A program made the translations under genes and the position numbers. A stretch of DNA of 64,000 bases. Origin: Buddleja alternifolia (Eukaryota > Streptophyta > Magnoliopsida > Lamiales > Scrophulariaceae). Below are positions 12,725 to 24,065 of the stretch, in pieces. Where the stretch lies: contig CM033403.1 in the NCBI GenBank assembly GCA_019426215.1, forward strand, positions 34,482,754 to 34,546,753, written 5' to 3'. Positions within the stretch are counted from its first letter, which is position 1. Each line of letters begins with the position of its first letter. Below the pieces are notes generated by a model that saw only the letters and a list, made by a program, of their open reading frames with translations, did not search any database and had not been told where the DNA came from.

Positions 12725-14976
12725 TCAGAGTCTGAAATGTAGCAATGCAGAAGTGCCATCGAGTCCCTTGGCGCGATAGTACTCATTGTACTCCTTGATT
12801 GTGAGTGGTCGATACTTTGGTGGGTTCTTCTCTGATAACAGCTCCTTCATTGGTGCATAGACCTTTGTGCTTACGCTCGTAACCCTGCCGAAGAAGCTGG
12901 CCACGGATATTCTTGGACCATCATTGCTGGCTAACACTCTGTGTTCCATGCTTTTGAATTTATCGTTTGATATGAGATGAAAATATTTAAAAAGTTGGAA
13001 AAAAAAAAACGTTTTCGTCAATATGTAACCACTTAAAAGTTTTATTTAGGGTAATAAGAAAGAACGCGGAATACTAATGTGTAGGACTGAGCGCCTCACG
13101 CTGTGCTAAAAGTTATAACTGTTAGCAACAGTTCAACTCAAATATTTGAACAGCCAAACAACCAAAATACCACGTCTCGTCGTGGGCCCGCACGAGGGAA
13201 ATTACTTCCACGGGCTAAACATAATGCATCGGGAACATGATGCTAAAAGCTATAGCTATTAGCAGCAGCACATAATACTTAAACAGTAGAACAACCCAAA
13301 CACCATGTTTCGATTGTAGGCCCGCAACGAGGGCAAGTGGTACCATACAGGCCGAACATGATGCTAAAACACTATAGTTGTTAGGAGCAGTGCAATTCAA
13401 ATCTTTAAAAAGTAGAACAACCCAAATACCATGTTTCGGTTGTGGGATTCCCATGAGGAAAATTACTACCACACGGGCCGAATGCAACCCATGATGAAAG
13501 CTATAGTTGTTAGCATCAGCGCCATTCAAATCTTTAAAAAGTAAAACAACCCAGCCACCATGTTTCGATGTGCACCCACCACATTACTACCACACTACCC
13601 GAAGATGATGCATCCGGAACTAACCTGCATTAGATCTCCTATGTTCACGACCAATGCACCTGGCGTCGCAGGAACATCAGCCCATTGATTCTGATGTAGG
13701 ACTTGAAGCCCTTCAAAACTATCTCGTAGAAGCACAGTAATGAAATCATTGTCCGAATGCCTTGTCGTGCCCATGGTGAGCTCGGGCTGTGGACACGGAG
13801 GATAGTAATGGCAGAGGTTTGAAAGCCCTTCTGCACATTCCATTTCAATGAGGTGGTTTGGATTAAGGTCCAAAGCCTCTGACAGTAGTTTGAACAGACA
13901 ACTTCCCAGTCCTATTACATGCTTTGAGTATTCTATCATAATTTCCCTGCAATATCAATAGCTAAAGTTTATTACATGGTGTAAATCGTCATGAGTAACT
14001 TGATTAAGTTGTGACGAACATTTCATATAGAATCCCGATTTCATGGAGCTTGGAAATATATATTTCTGAAGCTCGTAAGATATTGGATGATATACGGAAT
14101 AAATTTCACACTGGACATCCTTGTGCTAGGTATTGTCCGCCTTTGCTGGACCGGGACGATTTCGTTATGGAAAGGCATCCCATTAGGGAAAAGGAGCTTG
14201 GGCTAACAAGCCTATCAAGTCACTCGTCTCCATCTCATGTGGGGCGGTAGATATAACAGTCATCATGTCGTAAGCTTAACAAATTCATTTGAAAAAATAA
14301 ACACCAATTTTTTTAGAGCTTTAAAGTTTTCCAATCAATGTTTCACTACTCTTCAATAGCTTAGAGAGTCCAAATTTCTGCTCTTGAATGCCCGATCTCG
14401 GATTTTGGCGAAGCAAAGTAAATACCAACAAAAAGATTACCTGCATGTCTCTGGCAATTCCTCTGGCTGTGGTGGAATAGGAGCCATAGTGCAGTCAAGT
14501 GTGTCCCTCCAGTTAGCCCCTGGTGAATGATACAAATCAAAGTTGCTATGATAGAACACCCTTTTCGTGAAGTCTTGTGTATAATACTGCTTCTTAATCT
14601 CCACATCCTGCTCGTTAAATCTTCGAAGTCCATTCAACATTTCCTCCAAAACTTCCACCGGAATGCCATGATTGACCACTTGGAAGAAGCCCCATGTTTC
14701 TGATGCATCTCGGACCTTATCAACAATCTCTTTATGTTTAGTAAGATCATTTTTGATGCCCTCAAGGTCTATTATGGGAAAATGAAACTGTTTATTATTC
14801 GGGCTCGTGATATTGTCTAACAATTCGGGTGGATGAATGAATATTTGAGGCAATTTGGTAATGCCAGCATCAACGAGCCCTTTGACACCAGCTTTTGTGT
14901 CGTCGAAGGCCTTTAACTCGGGTTCTCGGTCATATCTTGGTTCGATTTCTGCATTAGTATTGCTGGGAACAACCAT
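12725..14976 (-). CDS. 2-ODD B: dioxygenase with intact reading frames but lost intron-2 acceptor
   Basis: Exons (minus strand) 14441-14976, 13625-13946 and 12725-12976 would encode 369 residues. The frames are open and carry [13 protein letters not shown], the ligands H242 and D244 (RHSDND), H298 and the RIS motif. However, the base before exon 3 is changed: on the minus strand the intron ends TTTTCAT|CTC where C, E and F have TTTTCAG|CTC (plus-strand base 12977 is A, not C). No AG nearby keeps the frame: an AG about 57 bp upstream leads to a stop, and one about 25 bp downstream shifts the frame. The gene is thus probably splice-defective, either making a truncated protein without the last Fe ligand or no protein. 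Exon 1 is closest to fragment D. Promoter-like TTTAAATAA lies about 35-45 bp upstream of the ATG. Confidence 0.8.
13090..13620. repeat. Minisatellite of about 125-bp units in intron 2 of gene B
   Basis: About four degenerate units, each containing TATAGTTGTTAGCAGCAG-like, CAGTAGAACAACCCAAA and CCATGTTTCGATTGTGGG-like phrases and ending near GATGCATCCGGAAC. The last unit abuts the exon-2 splice donor. The same unit is present about twice or three times in gene F and once in C and E. Confidence 0.75.
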
Positions 14977-15937
14977 TTTCTTCTGATACTTTGGCTAAGA
15001 GCTTGATGCTTTAAATAATTTTAGCCATATAGAATACAATTTGTGGACAAAGAAAAAGTATACATTTCAAAATATAACAGCCAAAAGTTTAAAAATTGAT
15101 ATAGGTGCAGAGTAGTTGAACTTATTCTGAAGGACACTAACAGACAAGAAGATATAACTAACATTAGGTACAGTTTGATATGTTAAAATATACAACCAGT
15201 GATATAACTGTTTGATATGTTAAACAATACAACCAAACGTTTGCTGATCAGTTGTCGAAATTTTTCATAAAAAATCGTCTCTAAGAAAATTTTCATAACT
15301 TAGCTTGCGTTCGATTATTCAGAAAAAAGACATATCAGATCAGACATAATCATTGCACATTTTTCTCTACAATCTCATATCCAAACACGCACATTGCATT
15401 AGTCGTTTCAGCCAATATTTGCTGTCTAAACCTGGTGCAGAAAAAAATATATACATAGTCCATCCGTAACGGAACATAAGAAAGGATAAATTACATAAAC
15501 ATCCCTTGTGAGGGACTTTAATTACGAAAAATGTTAGATTACTATAACTTCCCATGTCAAATAAAAGCAGATTACAAATCCACCCTATGTTCAGTAAAAA
15601 TATATGACAATTTCACCCTGTTGTCAGGATCTTTTCTTGGTAACTTGCAAAACTTCAGGGGGAGTTCGTGGTAATTACGTGCGGAAGTGCATGTAATTAT
15701 CCCTAAATGTTACTCAACAGCAAAACCAACCTGAATTTGAATTCGGACAACAGAGAGACACAAGCCCACTCATCATATGATAGTTTAAGCTGACATTAAT
15801 TCTCCTTGGTTCTAAATTTCTAACCAAACAAGTCATTACTCATAGTTCGACAAATATTCTTATAAAGTAACAGTACATATGTATAAGACCAAGACGAGCA
15901 GTCTTGGAAAAGTTGGTAATGCTTAATCTTTCATCTG
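14977..15937. other. Intergenic B-C: B promoter, conserved 3' flank of C, degraded MITE
   Basis: No gene. The right part of gene B's upstream region is at 14977-15370. The conserved downstream flank of the B/C/E/F clade lies at about 15395-15480 (TTAGTCGTTTCAGCCAATAT). A MITE-like foldback follows at about 15485-15715, with phrases TTACATAAACATCCCTTGTG and GTGCATGTAATTATCCCT at its ends. The same order is seen at 20100-21037. Confidence 0.6.
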
Positions 15938-18092
15938 TCAGAGTCTGAAATGCAGCAATGCAGAAGTGCCATTGAGCCCCTTGGCGAGATAGTACGCAGT
16001 GTACTCCTTGATCGTGGTTGGTCGATACTTTGGTGGGTTCTCCTCTGATAACAGCTCCGTCATTGGTGCATAGACTTTCGCGCTCACGTCCGTATTGCTG
16101 CCAAAGAAGCTGGCCACAGATATTCTTGGACCAGCATTGCTTGCTAACACTCTGTGTTCCACGCTTTTAAACTTATCGTTCGATATGAGCTGAAAATATT
16201 TAAAGAAAACACGTTTTCCGTCAATATCTAGTCACTTCATAATTTGAAGAGTAATTACAAAAAACATCTCTAGGTCTGAGAAGTTATCATAACCTCTTCT
16301 TTCAATTAAGACATATTACATTCACCCTCTATCATTGAAAGCAATTACAATTTCACCCCCTGGTTTTCGAGTTTTTGAGTTGTCTGGATTTGACAGGAGA
16401 TATCCTGGTAATTTTCAAAACCTCAGATGACTCATAGTAATTGCCCAATAATAAGGGGTATGCATCCCTAATTTTAATTTGGGTAATAAGAAAGAACGTG
16501 GTAGAGTAATGCACAGGACTGAGCGTCTACCGTTGTTTTAGAAGTTATAATTGTTAGTAATGTTGCAACTCAATTATTAAAATATTAGAACAACCAAAAT
16601 ACCACGTTTCGACTGTGGTCCCGCCATGAGGACGGTTCCCAGGCTGAACATAATGCAATCCGAAACTTACCTGCATTAGGTCTCCTAGGTTCACGACCAA
16701 TGCACCGGGTATTGGCGGAACATCAACCCACTGATTCTGATGTAGGACTTGAAGCCCTCCTAAACTATCTTGTAGAAGCACCGTTGTGAAATTGTTGTCG
16801 GAATGCCTCGTCGTGCCCATCGTGAGCTCGGGTTCTGGACACGGCGGATAGTAATGGCAGAACATTGAAAGCTCTTCAGCACATTCCATTTCAATAAGGT
16901 GGTCTGGATTGAGGCCCAAAGCTTCTGATAGTAATTTGAGTAGACGTCTTCCTAATCCCATTACATGCTTTGAGTATTCTATCATAATTTCCCTACATTA
17001 TCATTAGCTAAACTTTATTACATGGTGTAAATTATCATGAATATTCTGCATAATTTCGGAAGCTTATACTATGTTGGATGACTTATGGAATAAATTTTGC
17101 AAGTATTCATGTAGTTAAATAGTATGTATTTGCCTTCTCGTGCACCATACGTCTTGCGAGGTATTGTTGACTTTTGCTCGAGCAGGACGATTTTGGCCTG
17201 AATCGTTAGAGTGAGTGAGGAGCTTAGGTCTTATATATCTCTCAAGTCCCTCATGTCCATCCAACGAGTGACAATAGACAAAATCGTGCATCTCCAGACA
17301 AATCGGATAATATCTCACACAACAGCATCTAGTGTACGAAAAGACAAATGCATGCCAGATCATGTAAGCTAACTTATTAATGTGAAAAGATAAACATGAT
17401 ATGTTTAGAGCTTATAAGTTTTTCAATCAATGTTTCATCACTCTAAAATAGCTTAAGAGTGTAAATTTCTGCTGATTAACGCTCTGTTTGGTTCTGGAAT
17501 TTTGGCGAAGAAAAGAAAATATTGACACGTCTTGGGCAATATTATGAGAAAAATACCTGCAGGCTTCAGGAAGTTCCTCTGGCTTTGCTGGAGTAGGAGC
17601 CACAGTGAAGTACAATGTGTCCCTCCAGGTAGCTGCCGGTGAACTATACAAATCGAAGTTGCTACGATAAGCCACCCTCTTCGTGAAGTCTCGTGTATAA
17701 TACTTCTTCTTAATATCCGTCTCTTGCTCGTTAAATCTACGAACCCCATTTAACATTTCCTCCATAACTTCCATTGGTATGCCATGATTAACAACTTGGA
17801 AAAAGCCCCATGTTTCTGATGCATCTCGGACCTTACCAACGAATTCTTTACGTTTAGCAGTATCGTCTTTGATGCCATCAAGGTCTACTATGGGAAAATG
17901 AAACTGTTTATTGTTCGGGTTCGTGACATTGTGTAATAATTCGGGTGGATGAATGAATATGCGTGGCAACTTGGTAACGCCAGCATCAACGAGGCCTTTG
18001 ACACCCGCCTTTGTGTCGTCGAAGGCCTTAACTTCGGATTTTCGATCATATTTTGGCTCAGTTTCTGCCTTAGTATTGCTGGGAACAAACAT
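15938..18092 (-). CDS. 2-ODD C: 2-oxoglutarate/Fe(II) dioxygenase, 3 exons, 369 aa
   Basis: Exons (minus strand) 17557-18092, 16671-16992 and 15938-16189, all with GT-AG introns, join to 369 residues. H242 and D244 (RHSDNN), H298 and the RIS motif at 308-310 are all present, as is [13 protein letters not shown] in the N-terminal domain. It is the near-identical partner of the broken gene E, differing in a handful of residues of exon 1. One difference stands out: the array-wide ANWRDT motif reads ATWRDT here. The family function is oxidation of a small molecule with 2-oxoglutarate; the substrate is unknown. A TATATAAA sequence lies about 35 bp upstream of the ATG, so the leader may be very short. 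It looks functional. Confidence 0.9.
16249..16475. mobile_element. Degenerate foldback MITE in intron 2 of gene C
   Basis: Begins near AGTAATTACAAAAAACATC and ends near GTATGCATCCCTAAT, with internal inverted phrases such as CAATTTCACCCC and GGTAATTTTC. The same insertion is in intron 2 of gene E (about 21349-21575) and absent from genes B and F, so it predates the C/E duplication. Ends are approximate and no target duplication is visible. Confidence 0.45.
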
Positions 18093-18125
18093 TTTATTCT
18101 GATATTTTGGTTAAGAGTTTGATGC

Positions 18126-18135
18126 TTTATATAAA
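18126..18135 (-). promoter_or_regulatory. Candidate TATA box of gene C
   Basis: The sequence TTTATATAAA lies 34-43 bp upstream of the gene C start codon. The same place reads TTATTTAAA in genes B and E. The spacing would put the transcription start very close to the ATG, giving a leader of around 10 bp, unless the real start codon or promoter is elsewhere. Confidence 0.4.
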
Positions 18136-18149
18136 GTTTAGCCAATATA

Positions 18150-18400
18150 GAGCCTCCTCGTTTTAGTGCTAATTACCGAAACTCCCGTGACTTTTTTTAA
18201 ATTACATAATGTCCCTTTATATTAAAGCATTCTTACAATTACACCTCTCCGTGTATTTAAAAATCTTACAATTTTTCTCACTACAAACCTTACAAATAGA
18301 CCATTTGAGGGAGTCTCATTACAATTTACCAAAAGTCAGAGTTTTTTGATGATTAGCACTAAAGTGACTGGGGTATGCATGTAATTCACCCTATCTTAAA
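18150..18400. mobile_element. Foldback MITE upstream of gene C, left end deleted
   Basis: This is the counterpart of the complete MITE at 23293-23551 upstream of gene E. The right end (TGCATGTAATTCACCCT) is intact. The left end and about 50 bp of neighbouring promoter sequence present in E are missing here, so sequence runs directly from the C promoter into the MITE body near 18155. Confidence 0.55.
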
Positions 18401-18578
18401 ATATCAGCCATAGGTTTGAAAATTGATGAGTACATAGTATTTGAACTAATTTTGTGTACACCAACAGACAAGAAGACATAACTAAGATTAGGTTTGATAT
18501 GTGGAACCATTACACAATTTTTGGAGAATTCACATTTACAATGACAAAATGAAGGGAAATAGAACTACAAAAATCTAA

Positions 18579-18964
18579 GGCTATGTTTGGTTATGTTTTG
18601 GGATGGTATTTTGGTGAGAATTATTGGTGAGAAATTTATGAGGACACGTGTGTGTTTGATGAGATTTTGTTTGATTTTATTTTGGGAGTTGGTTTTTGGG
18701 TGTGTTTTTTTGTAAGATAATGTTTGATTTTGTTTTACGAGGGAACAAAAGTTACTGTAACAGTCAAATCATGAAACTTTTGTCTGTTACAGAGGAGAGA
18801 AAAGAAAGAGAACACATAGAGAGGAGTGTAGGGACAAAGTAGGTGCAGAAAAATTATGTTTTTTTTTACCAAAAAAGTAGTGTATTTTTGATCAAATATT
18901 TTGTGAACCAAATATAATTTGATGAGAATTTTGATATGATATAAAAACGTAACCAAACATTGCC
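18579..18964. mobile_element. Tourist-like MITE with TAA target duplication
   Basis: A 386-bp element with inverted ends GGCTATGTTTGGTTA and TAACCAAACATTGCC, flanked by TAA on both sides (18576-18578 and 18965-18967). These are features of PIF/Harbinger (Tourist) MITEs. The paralogous position upstream of gene E (23740-23742) is an empty site with a single TAA in otherwise matching flanks, so the insertion followed the C/E duplication. No coding capacity. Confidence 0.88.
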
Positions 18965-19139
18965 TAATTTTTTCAAGCACAAATCTGATTTATGTCTTTA
19001 CTTCATCATTTCAATCGCAATACAACTCATCTTGTCGGAGTTATGGCTGCAGAAAAGTCTGACAAAATTAAAGTAGTTTGCGTTTGTTTGTGAAATTGTG
19101 AGATTCTATAGATTTTTTTCTCTTCAGAAAAAGACGCAT

Positions 19140-19787
19140 CACATCAGTTGAGTATATTTGTCTTTTTTTGATTTTAGTGTTATTTGTCTTTTTTTTTTTT
19201 TCAAAACATAAGGGTAATCAACCATGTTTTATAACATACGGGACGATGTGCGTCTTTTTGAAAACACAAGGGGTTAGATGCTTTTACCCCGAATATTATT
19301 TGTGATATTCAAAGTTGAAGCTATTGTAAGTTTATGCTAATGGCGTTAGGCGTTTTAGCCAATATTTGCAATCTAGAACTATTGCAAAAAATATATAAAT
19401 AAATTGCATAAACACTCACACCCATCACATAGTAATGAGACTCTAATTATGGAAAATACCCTGGAATTTACAAAATTATCTTAACTTCCCAAGTAAAAAG
19501 ATTATAATTTCACTCCTTGTTCAGTAAAAATAGATTACAATTTCACCCATGTTCTTTGAGTTGTCGGATTTGAATGGGAGTCTTGATAACTTGCAAAATC
19601 TTGGAAGATCCTAGTAATTACCCAATAAATGAGGATGTGCAAGTAATGATCCCTGGACTTTTATTAGCAGCATAACCAACCCTAATTCGAATTCCGACAA
19701 CAGAGACCGGGAAGGACACAAGCCACTCATCATGTGATAGCTGACTTTTATTCTCCTTAATTCTATTCAAACAAGTTATATTCATAG
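19140..19787. other. Duplicated 3' flank of an F-like gene, no gene present
   Basis: This stretch matches 24735-25382, the downstream flank of gene F, including the conserved GCGTTTTAGCCAATATTTGC passage and a degraded MITE (about 19400-19655). No exon 3 follows: at 19788 the sequence switches to gene-B-like exon 1. It is the left side of the duplication junction. Confidence 0.7.
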
Positions 19788-19788
19788 T

Positions 19789-20073
19789 GGAAGAAGCCCC
19801 ATGTTTCTGATGCATCTCGGACCTTATCAACAATCTCTTTTTGTTTAGTAAGATCATTTTTGATGCCCTCAAGGTCTATTATGGGAAAATGAAACTGTTT
19901 ATTATTCGGGTTCGTGATATTGTCTAACAATTCTGGTGGATGAATGAATATTTGAGGCAATTTGGTAATACCAGCATTGAAGAGCCCTTTGACACCGGCT
20001 TTTATGTCGTCGAAGGCCTTTAACTCGGTTTCTCGGTCATATTTTGGTTCGATTTTTTAGTATTGCTGGGAAC
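19789..20073 (-). pseudogene. 2-ODD D: exon-1 fragment at a duplication junction
   Basis: On the minus strand this encodes roughly the first 95 residues of a gene-B-like exon 1 ([16 protein letters not shown], then [11 protein letters not shown]). The start codon is lost (B has ATGGTTGTT, here ACAGTTGTT), and a net 4-bp deletion near the N-terminus shifts the frame. The homology stops exactly at 19789, where the sequence becomes the 3' flank of an F-like gene. The rest of exon 1, exons 2 and 3 and both introns are absent. It is best read as the breakpoint scar of the tandem duplication, not as an independent decayed gene. Confidence 0.85.
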
Positions 20074-21037
20074 AACTGTTTTCTTCTGATACTTTGGCTA
20101 AGAGCTTGATGCTTTAAATAAATTTAGCCAAATAGAATACAATTTGTGGACAAAGAAAAAGTATACATTTCAAAATATAACAGCCAAAAGTTCAAAAATT
20201 GATATAGATGCAGAGTAGTTGAACTTATTCTGAAGGACACTAACACACAAGAAGATATAACTAACATTAGGTACAGTTTGATATGATAAAATATACAACC
20301 AATAATATAACTGTTTGATATGTTAAACAATACAACCAAACGTTTGCTGATCATCGTCTCTAAGAAAATTTTAATAACTTAGCTTGCGTTCGATTTAGAG
20401 ATAGCGAGATTTTTAATTATTCAGAAAAAAAACATATCAGATCAGACATAATTATTACACATTTTTCTCTACAACCTCATATCCAAACACACACATTGCA
20501 TTAGGCGTTTCAGCCAATATTTGCTGTCTAAACCTGGTGCAAAAAAAAATATATACATAGTCCATCCGTAACGGAACATAAGAAAGGAAAATTACATAAA
20601 CATCCCTTGTGAGAGACTTTAATTACTATAACTTCCCATGTCAAATAAAAGCAGATTACAAATCCACCCCATGTTCAGTAAAAATATATAACAATTTCAC
20701 CCTGTTGTCAGGATCTTTTCTTGGTAACTTGCAAAACTTCAGGGGGAGTTCGTGGTAATTACGCAATAAGTAAGCGGATGTGCATGTAATTATCCCTAAA
20801 TATTACTCAATAGCAAAACCAACCCGAATTTGAATTCGGACAGCAGAGAGACACAAGCCCACTCATCAGTCATCATATGATAGTTTAAGCTGACATTGAT
20901 TCTCCTTGGTTCTAAATTTCTAACCAAACATGTCATTACTCATAGTTCGACAAATGTTCTTATAAAGTAACAGTAAATATGTATAAGACCAAGACGAGCA
21001 GTCTTGGAAAAGTTGGTAATGCTTAATCTTTCATCTA
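20074..21037. other. Intergenic D-E: duplicated promoter, 3' flank and MITE
   Basis: No gene. The order copies 14977-15937: B-type upstream region (about 20090-20480), conserved downstream flank (about 20495-20580) and a degraded MITE (about 20585-20805), followed by the 3' region of gene E. Small deletions distinguish it from unit 1, for example near 20350. Confidence 0.6.
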
Positions 21038-23197
21038 TCAGAGTCTGAAATGCAGCAATGCAGAAGTGCCATCGAGCCCCTTGGCACGAAAGTACTCAGT
21101 GTACTCCTTGATCGTGGTTGGTCGATACTTTGGTGGGTTCTCCTCTGATAACAGCTCCGTCATTGGTGCATAGACTTTCGCGCTCACGTCGGTATTGCTG
21201 CCAAAGAAGCTGGCCACAGATATTCTTGGACCAGCATTGCTTGCTAACACTCTGTGTTCCACGCTTATGAACTTATCGTTCGATATGAGCTGAAAATATT
21301 TAAAGAAAACGCGTGTTATGTCAATATCTAGTCCCTTCATAATTTTAAGAGTAATTACAAAAAATACCTTTAGGTTTGAGAAGTTATCATAACTTATCAT
21401 GTCAATTAAAACATATTACGTTCACCCTATATCATTGAAAGCAATTACATATCATCCCTGATCTTTCAGTTTTTGAGTTGTTTGGATTTGACAGAAGATA
21501 TCTTGGTAATTTTCAAACCTCAGAGGACTCACAGTAATTGCCCAATAATAACAGTATGCATGTAATTATCCCTAATTTTAATTGGGGCACTAAGAAAGAA
21601 CGTGGTAGAGTAATGTACAGGACTGAGCATCTACCATTGTTTTAAAAGTTATAACTGTTAGTAATGGTTCAACTCAATTAATAAAATAGTAGAACAACCA
21701 AAATACCACGTTTCGACTGTGGTCCAGCCATGAGGACGGTTCCCAGGCTGAACATAATGCAATCCGAAACTTACCTGCATTAGGTCTCCTAGGTTCACGA
21801 CCAATGCACCGGGTATTGGGGGAACATCAACCCACTGATTCTGATGTAGGACTTGAAGCCCTCCTAAACTATCTTGTAGAAGCACCGTTGTGAAATCGTT
21901 GTCGGAATGCCTCGTCGTGCCCATTGTGAGCTCGGGTTCTGGACACGGCGGATAGTAATGGCAGGCGGATTGTAAGCCCTTCTGCACATTCCTTTTCAAT
22001 AAGGTGGTCTGGATTGACGCCCAAAGCTTCTGATAGTAGTTTGAGTAGACATCTTCCTAATCCCATTACATGCTTTGAGTATTCTATCATAATTTCCCTA
22101 CATTATAATTAGCTAAACTTTATTACATGGTGTAAATTGTCATGAATATTCTACATAATTTCGGAAGCTTATACTATGTTGGATGACTTATGGAATAAAT
22201 TTTGCAAGTATTCATGTAGTTAAATAGTATGTATTTGCCTTCTCGTGCACCATACGTCTTGTGAGGTATTGCTGACTTTTGCTCGAGCAGGACGATTTTG
22301 GCCTGAATCGTTAGAGTGAGTGAGGAGCTTGGGTCTTATATGTCTCTCAAGTCCCTCATGTCCATCCAACGAGTGACAATAGACAAAATCGTGCATCTCC
22401 AGACAAATCGGATAATATCTCACACAACAGCATCCAGTGTACAAAAAGACAAATGCATGCCAGATCATGTAAGCTAACTTATTAATGTGAAAAGATAAAC
22501 ATGATATGTTTAGAGCTTATAAGTTTTTCAATCAATGTTTCATCACTCTAAAATAGCTTAAGAGTGTAAATTTCTGCTGATTAACCCTCTGTTTGGTTCT
22601 GGAATTTTGGCGAAGAAAAGAAAATATTGACACTTCTTGGGCAATATTATGAGAAAAATACCTGCAGGCTTCAGGAAGTTCCTCTGGCTTTGCTGGAGTA
22701 GGAGCCACAGTGAAGTACAATGTGTCCCTCCAGTTAGCTGCTGGGGAACTATACAAATCGAAGTTGCTACGATATGCCACCCTCTTCGTGAAGTCTCGTG
22801 TATAATACTTCTTCTTAATCTCCGTCTCTTGCTCGTTAAATCTACGAACCCCATTCAACATTTCCTCCATAACTTCCATTGGTATGCCATGATTAACAAC
22901 TTGGAAAAAGCCCCATGTTTCTGATGCATCTCGGACCTTATCAACGAATTCTTTACGTTTAGCAGAATCGTCTCTGATGCCATCAAGGTCTATTATGGGA
23001 AAATGAAACTGTTTATTGTTCGGGTTCGTGACATTGTGTAATAATTCGGGTGGATGAATGAATATGCGTGGCAACTTGGTAACGCCAGCATCAACGAGGC
23101 CTTTGACACCGGCCTTTGTGTCGTCGAAGGCCTTTAGTTCGGATTTTCGATCATATTTTGGCTCAGTTTCTGCCTTAGTATTGCTGGGAACAAACAT
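21038..23197 (-). pseudogene. 2-ODD E: frameshifted copy of gene C
   Basis: Exons (minus strand) 22662-23197, 21775-22097 and 21038-21289 align with gene C end to end, and exon 1 is nearly identical at protein level. Exon 2 is 323 bp rather than 322: between GAAGGGCTT and TGCCATTACTATCC there is one extra base (region 21963-21975). The frame therefore runs into an unrelated sequence and stops near 21869, before the HxD ligand pair. Downstream of the insertion the normal frame resumes with RHSDND and, in exon 3, VEHRVL and RIS. All splice sites are intact, so the lesion looks recent. It keeps the ANWRDT motif that gene C has changed. A sequencing error is the alternative. Confidence 0.85.
21349..21575. 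mobile_element. Degenerate foldback MITE in intron 2 of gene E
   Basis: Counterpart of 16249-16475 in gene C, in the same intron position and with the same internal phrases (ATATTACGTTCACCCTAT, then CTTGGTAATTTTCAAACC). Approximate ends. Shared presence dates the insertion before the C/E duplication. Confidence 0.45.
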
Positions 23198-23292
23198 TTT
23201 ATTCTGATATTTTGGTTAAGAGTTTGATGCTTTAAATAAGTTTAGCCAAAGACAATACAATTTGTGAACAAGGAAAAAAGGACAAATCTTAA

Positions 23293-23551
23293 AGAAAAAA
23301 TTACTTACGGACCCTCTCACTTTAGTGCTAATTAACGAAACTCTCGTGACGTTTTTTAAATTACATAATGTCCCCTCATATTAAGGCATTCTTACAAATA
23401 CACCCCTCTTTATATTTAAATTTTTTATAACTTCACTGACTGTAAACCTTACAACTAGAGCCTTTGAGGGAGTCTCATTGCAATTTACCGAAAGTCAAGA
23501 GTTTTTTGGTGATTAGCACTAAAGTGATGGGGTATGCATGTAATTCACCCT
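23293..23551. mobile_element. hAT-like foldback MITE upstream of gene E
   Basis: Left end AGAAAAAATTACTTACGGAC, right end GCATGTAATTCACCCT, with inverted similarity over most of its 259 bp. Flanked by ATCTTAA on both sides (7-bp match; 7 of 8 if one more base is counted). It lies about 95 bp upstream of the gene E start codon. Confidence 0.65.
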
Positions 23552-24065
23552 ATCTTAAAATAGCAGCCATAGGTTTGAAAATTGATGAGTACATAGTATT
23601 TGAACTAATTTTGGGTACACCAACAGACAAGAAGACATAACTAAGATTAGGTACTGTTTGATATGTGGAACATTTACACAATTTTTGGAGAATTCACATT
23701 TACAATGACAAAATGAAGGGAAAGAGAACTACAAAAATCTAATTTTTTCAAGCACAAATCTGATTTATTTCTTCACTTCATCATTTCAATCACAATACAA
23801 CTCATCTTGTCGGAGTTATGGCTGCAGAAAAGTTTGACAAAATTAAAGTAGATTGTGTTTGTTTGTGAAATTGTGAGATTTTTGAGCTTTTTTTTTTCTC
23901 TTCAGAAAAAAACATATCCCATCAGCAATAGTTAATACACATTTTTCTCTAGAAACTCTACCTCACACTAAACACACACATTTTTCTTTAGATCCAAAGT
24001 TGCCAATATATCCGCTAAAATTTCGCCGTCGGATAAATGGAATGGGTGTAAAACTGCATTATTAT

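Larger units (their letters stand above)
14681..19788. repeat. Tandem segmental duplication, unit 1 (contains gene C)
   Basis: This segment runs from inside exon 1 of gene B, through the B upstream region and all of gene C, to a 3' flank of the kind found beside gene F. It is collinear with 19789-25383: the C stop at 15938 pairs with the E stop at 21038, and the C start at 18092 with the E start at 23197. The two units differ by a MITE insertion here at 18579-18964, an AT-rich insertion in unit 2 near 24066-24740, and small gaps. Confidence 0.8.
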
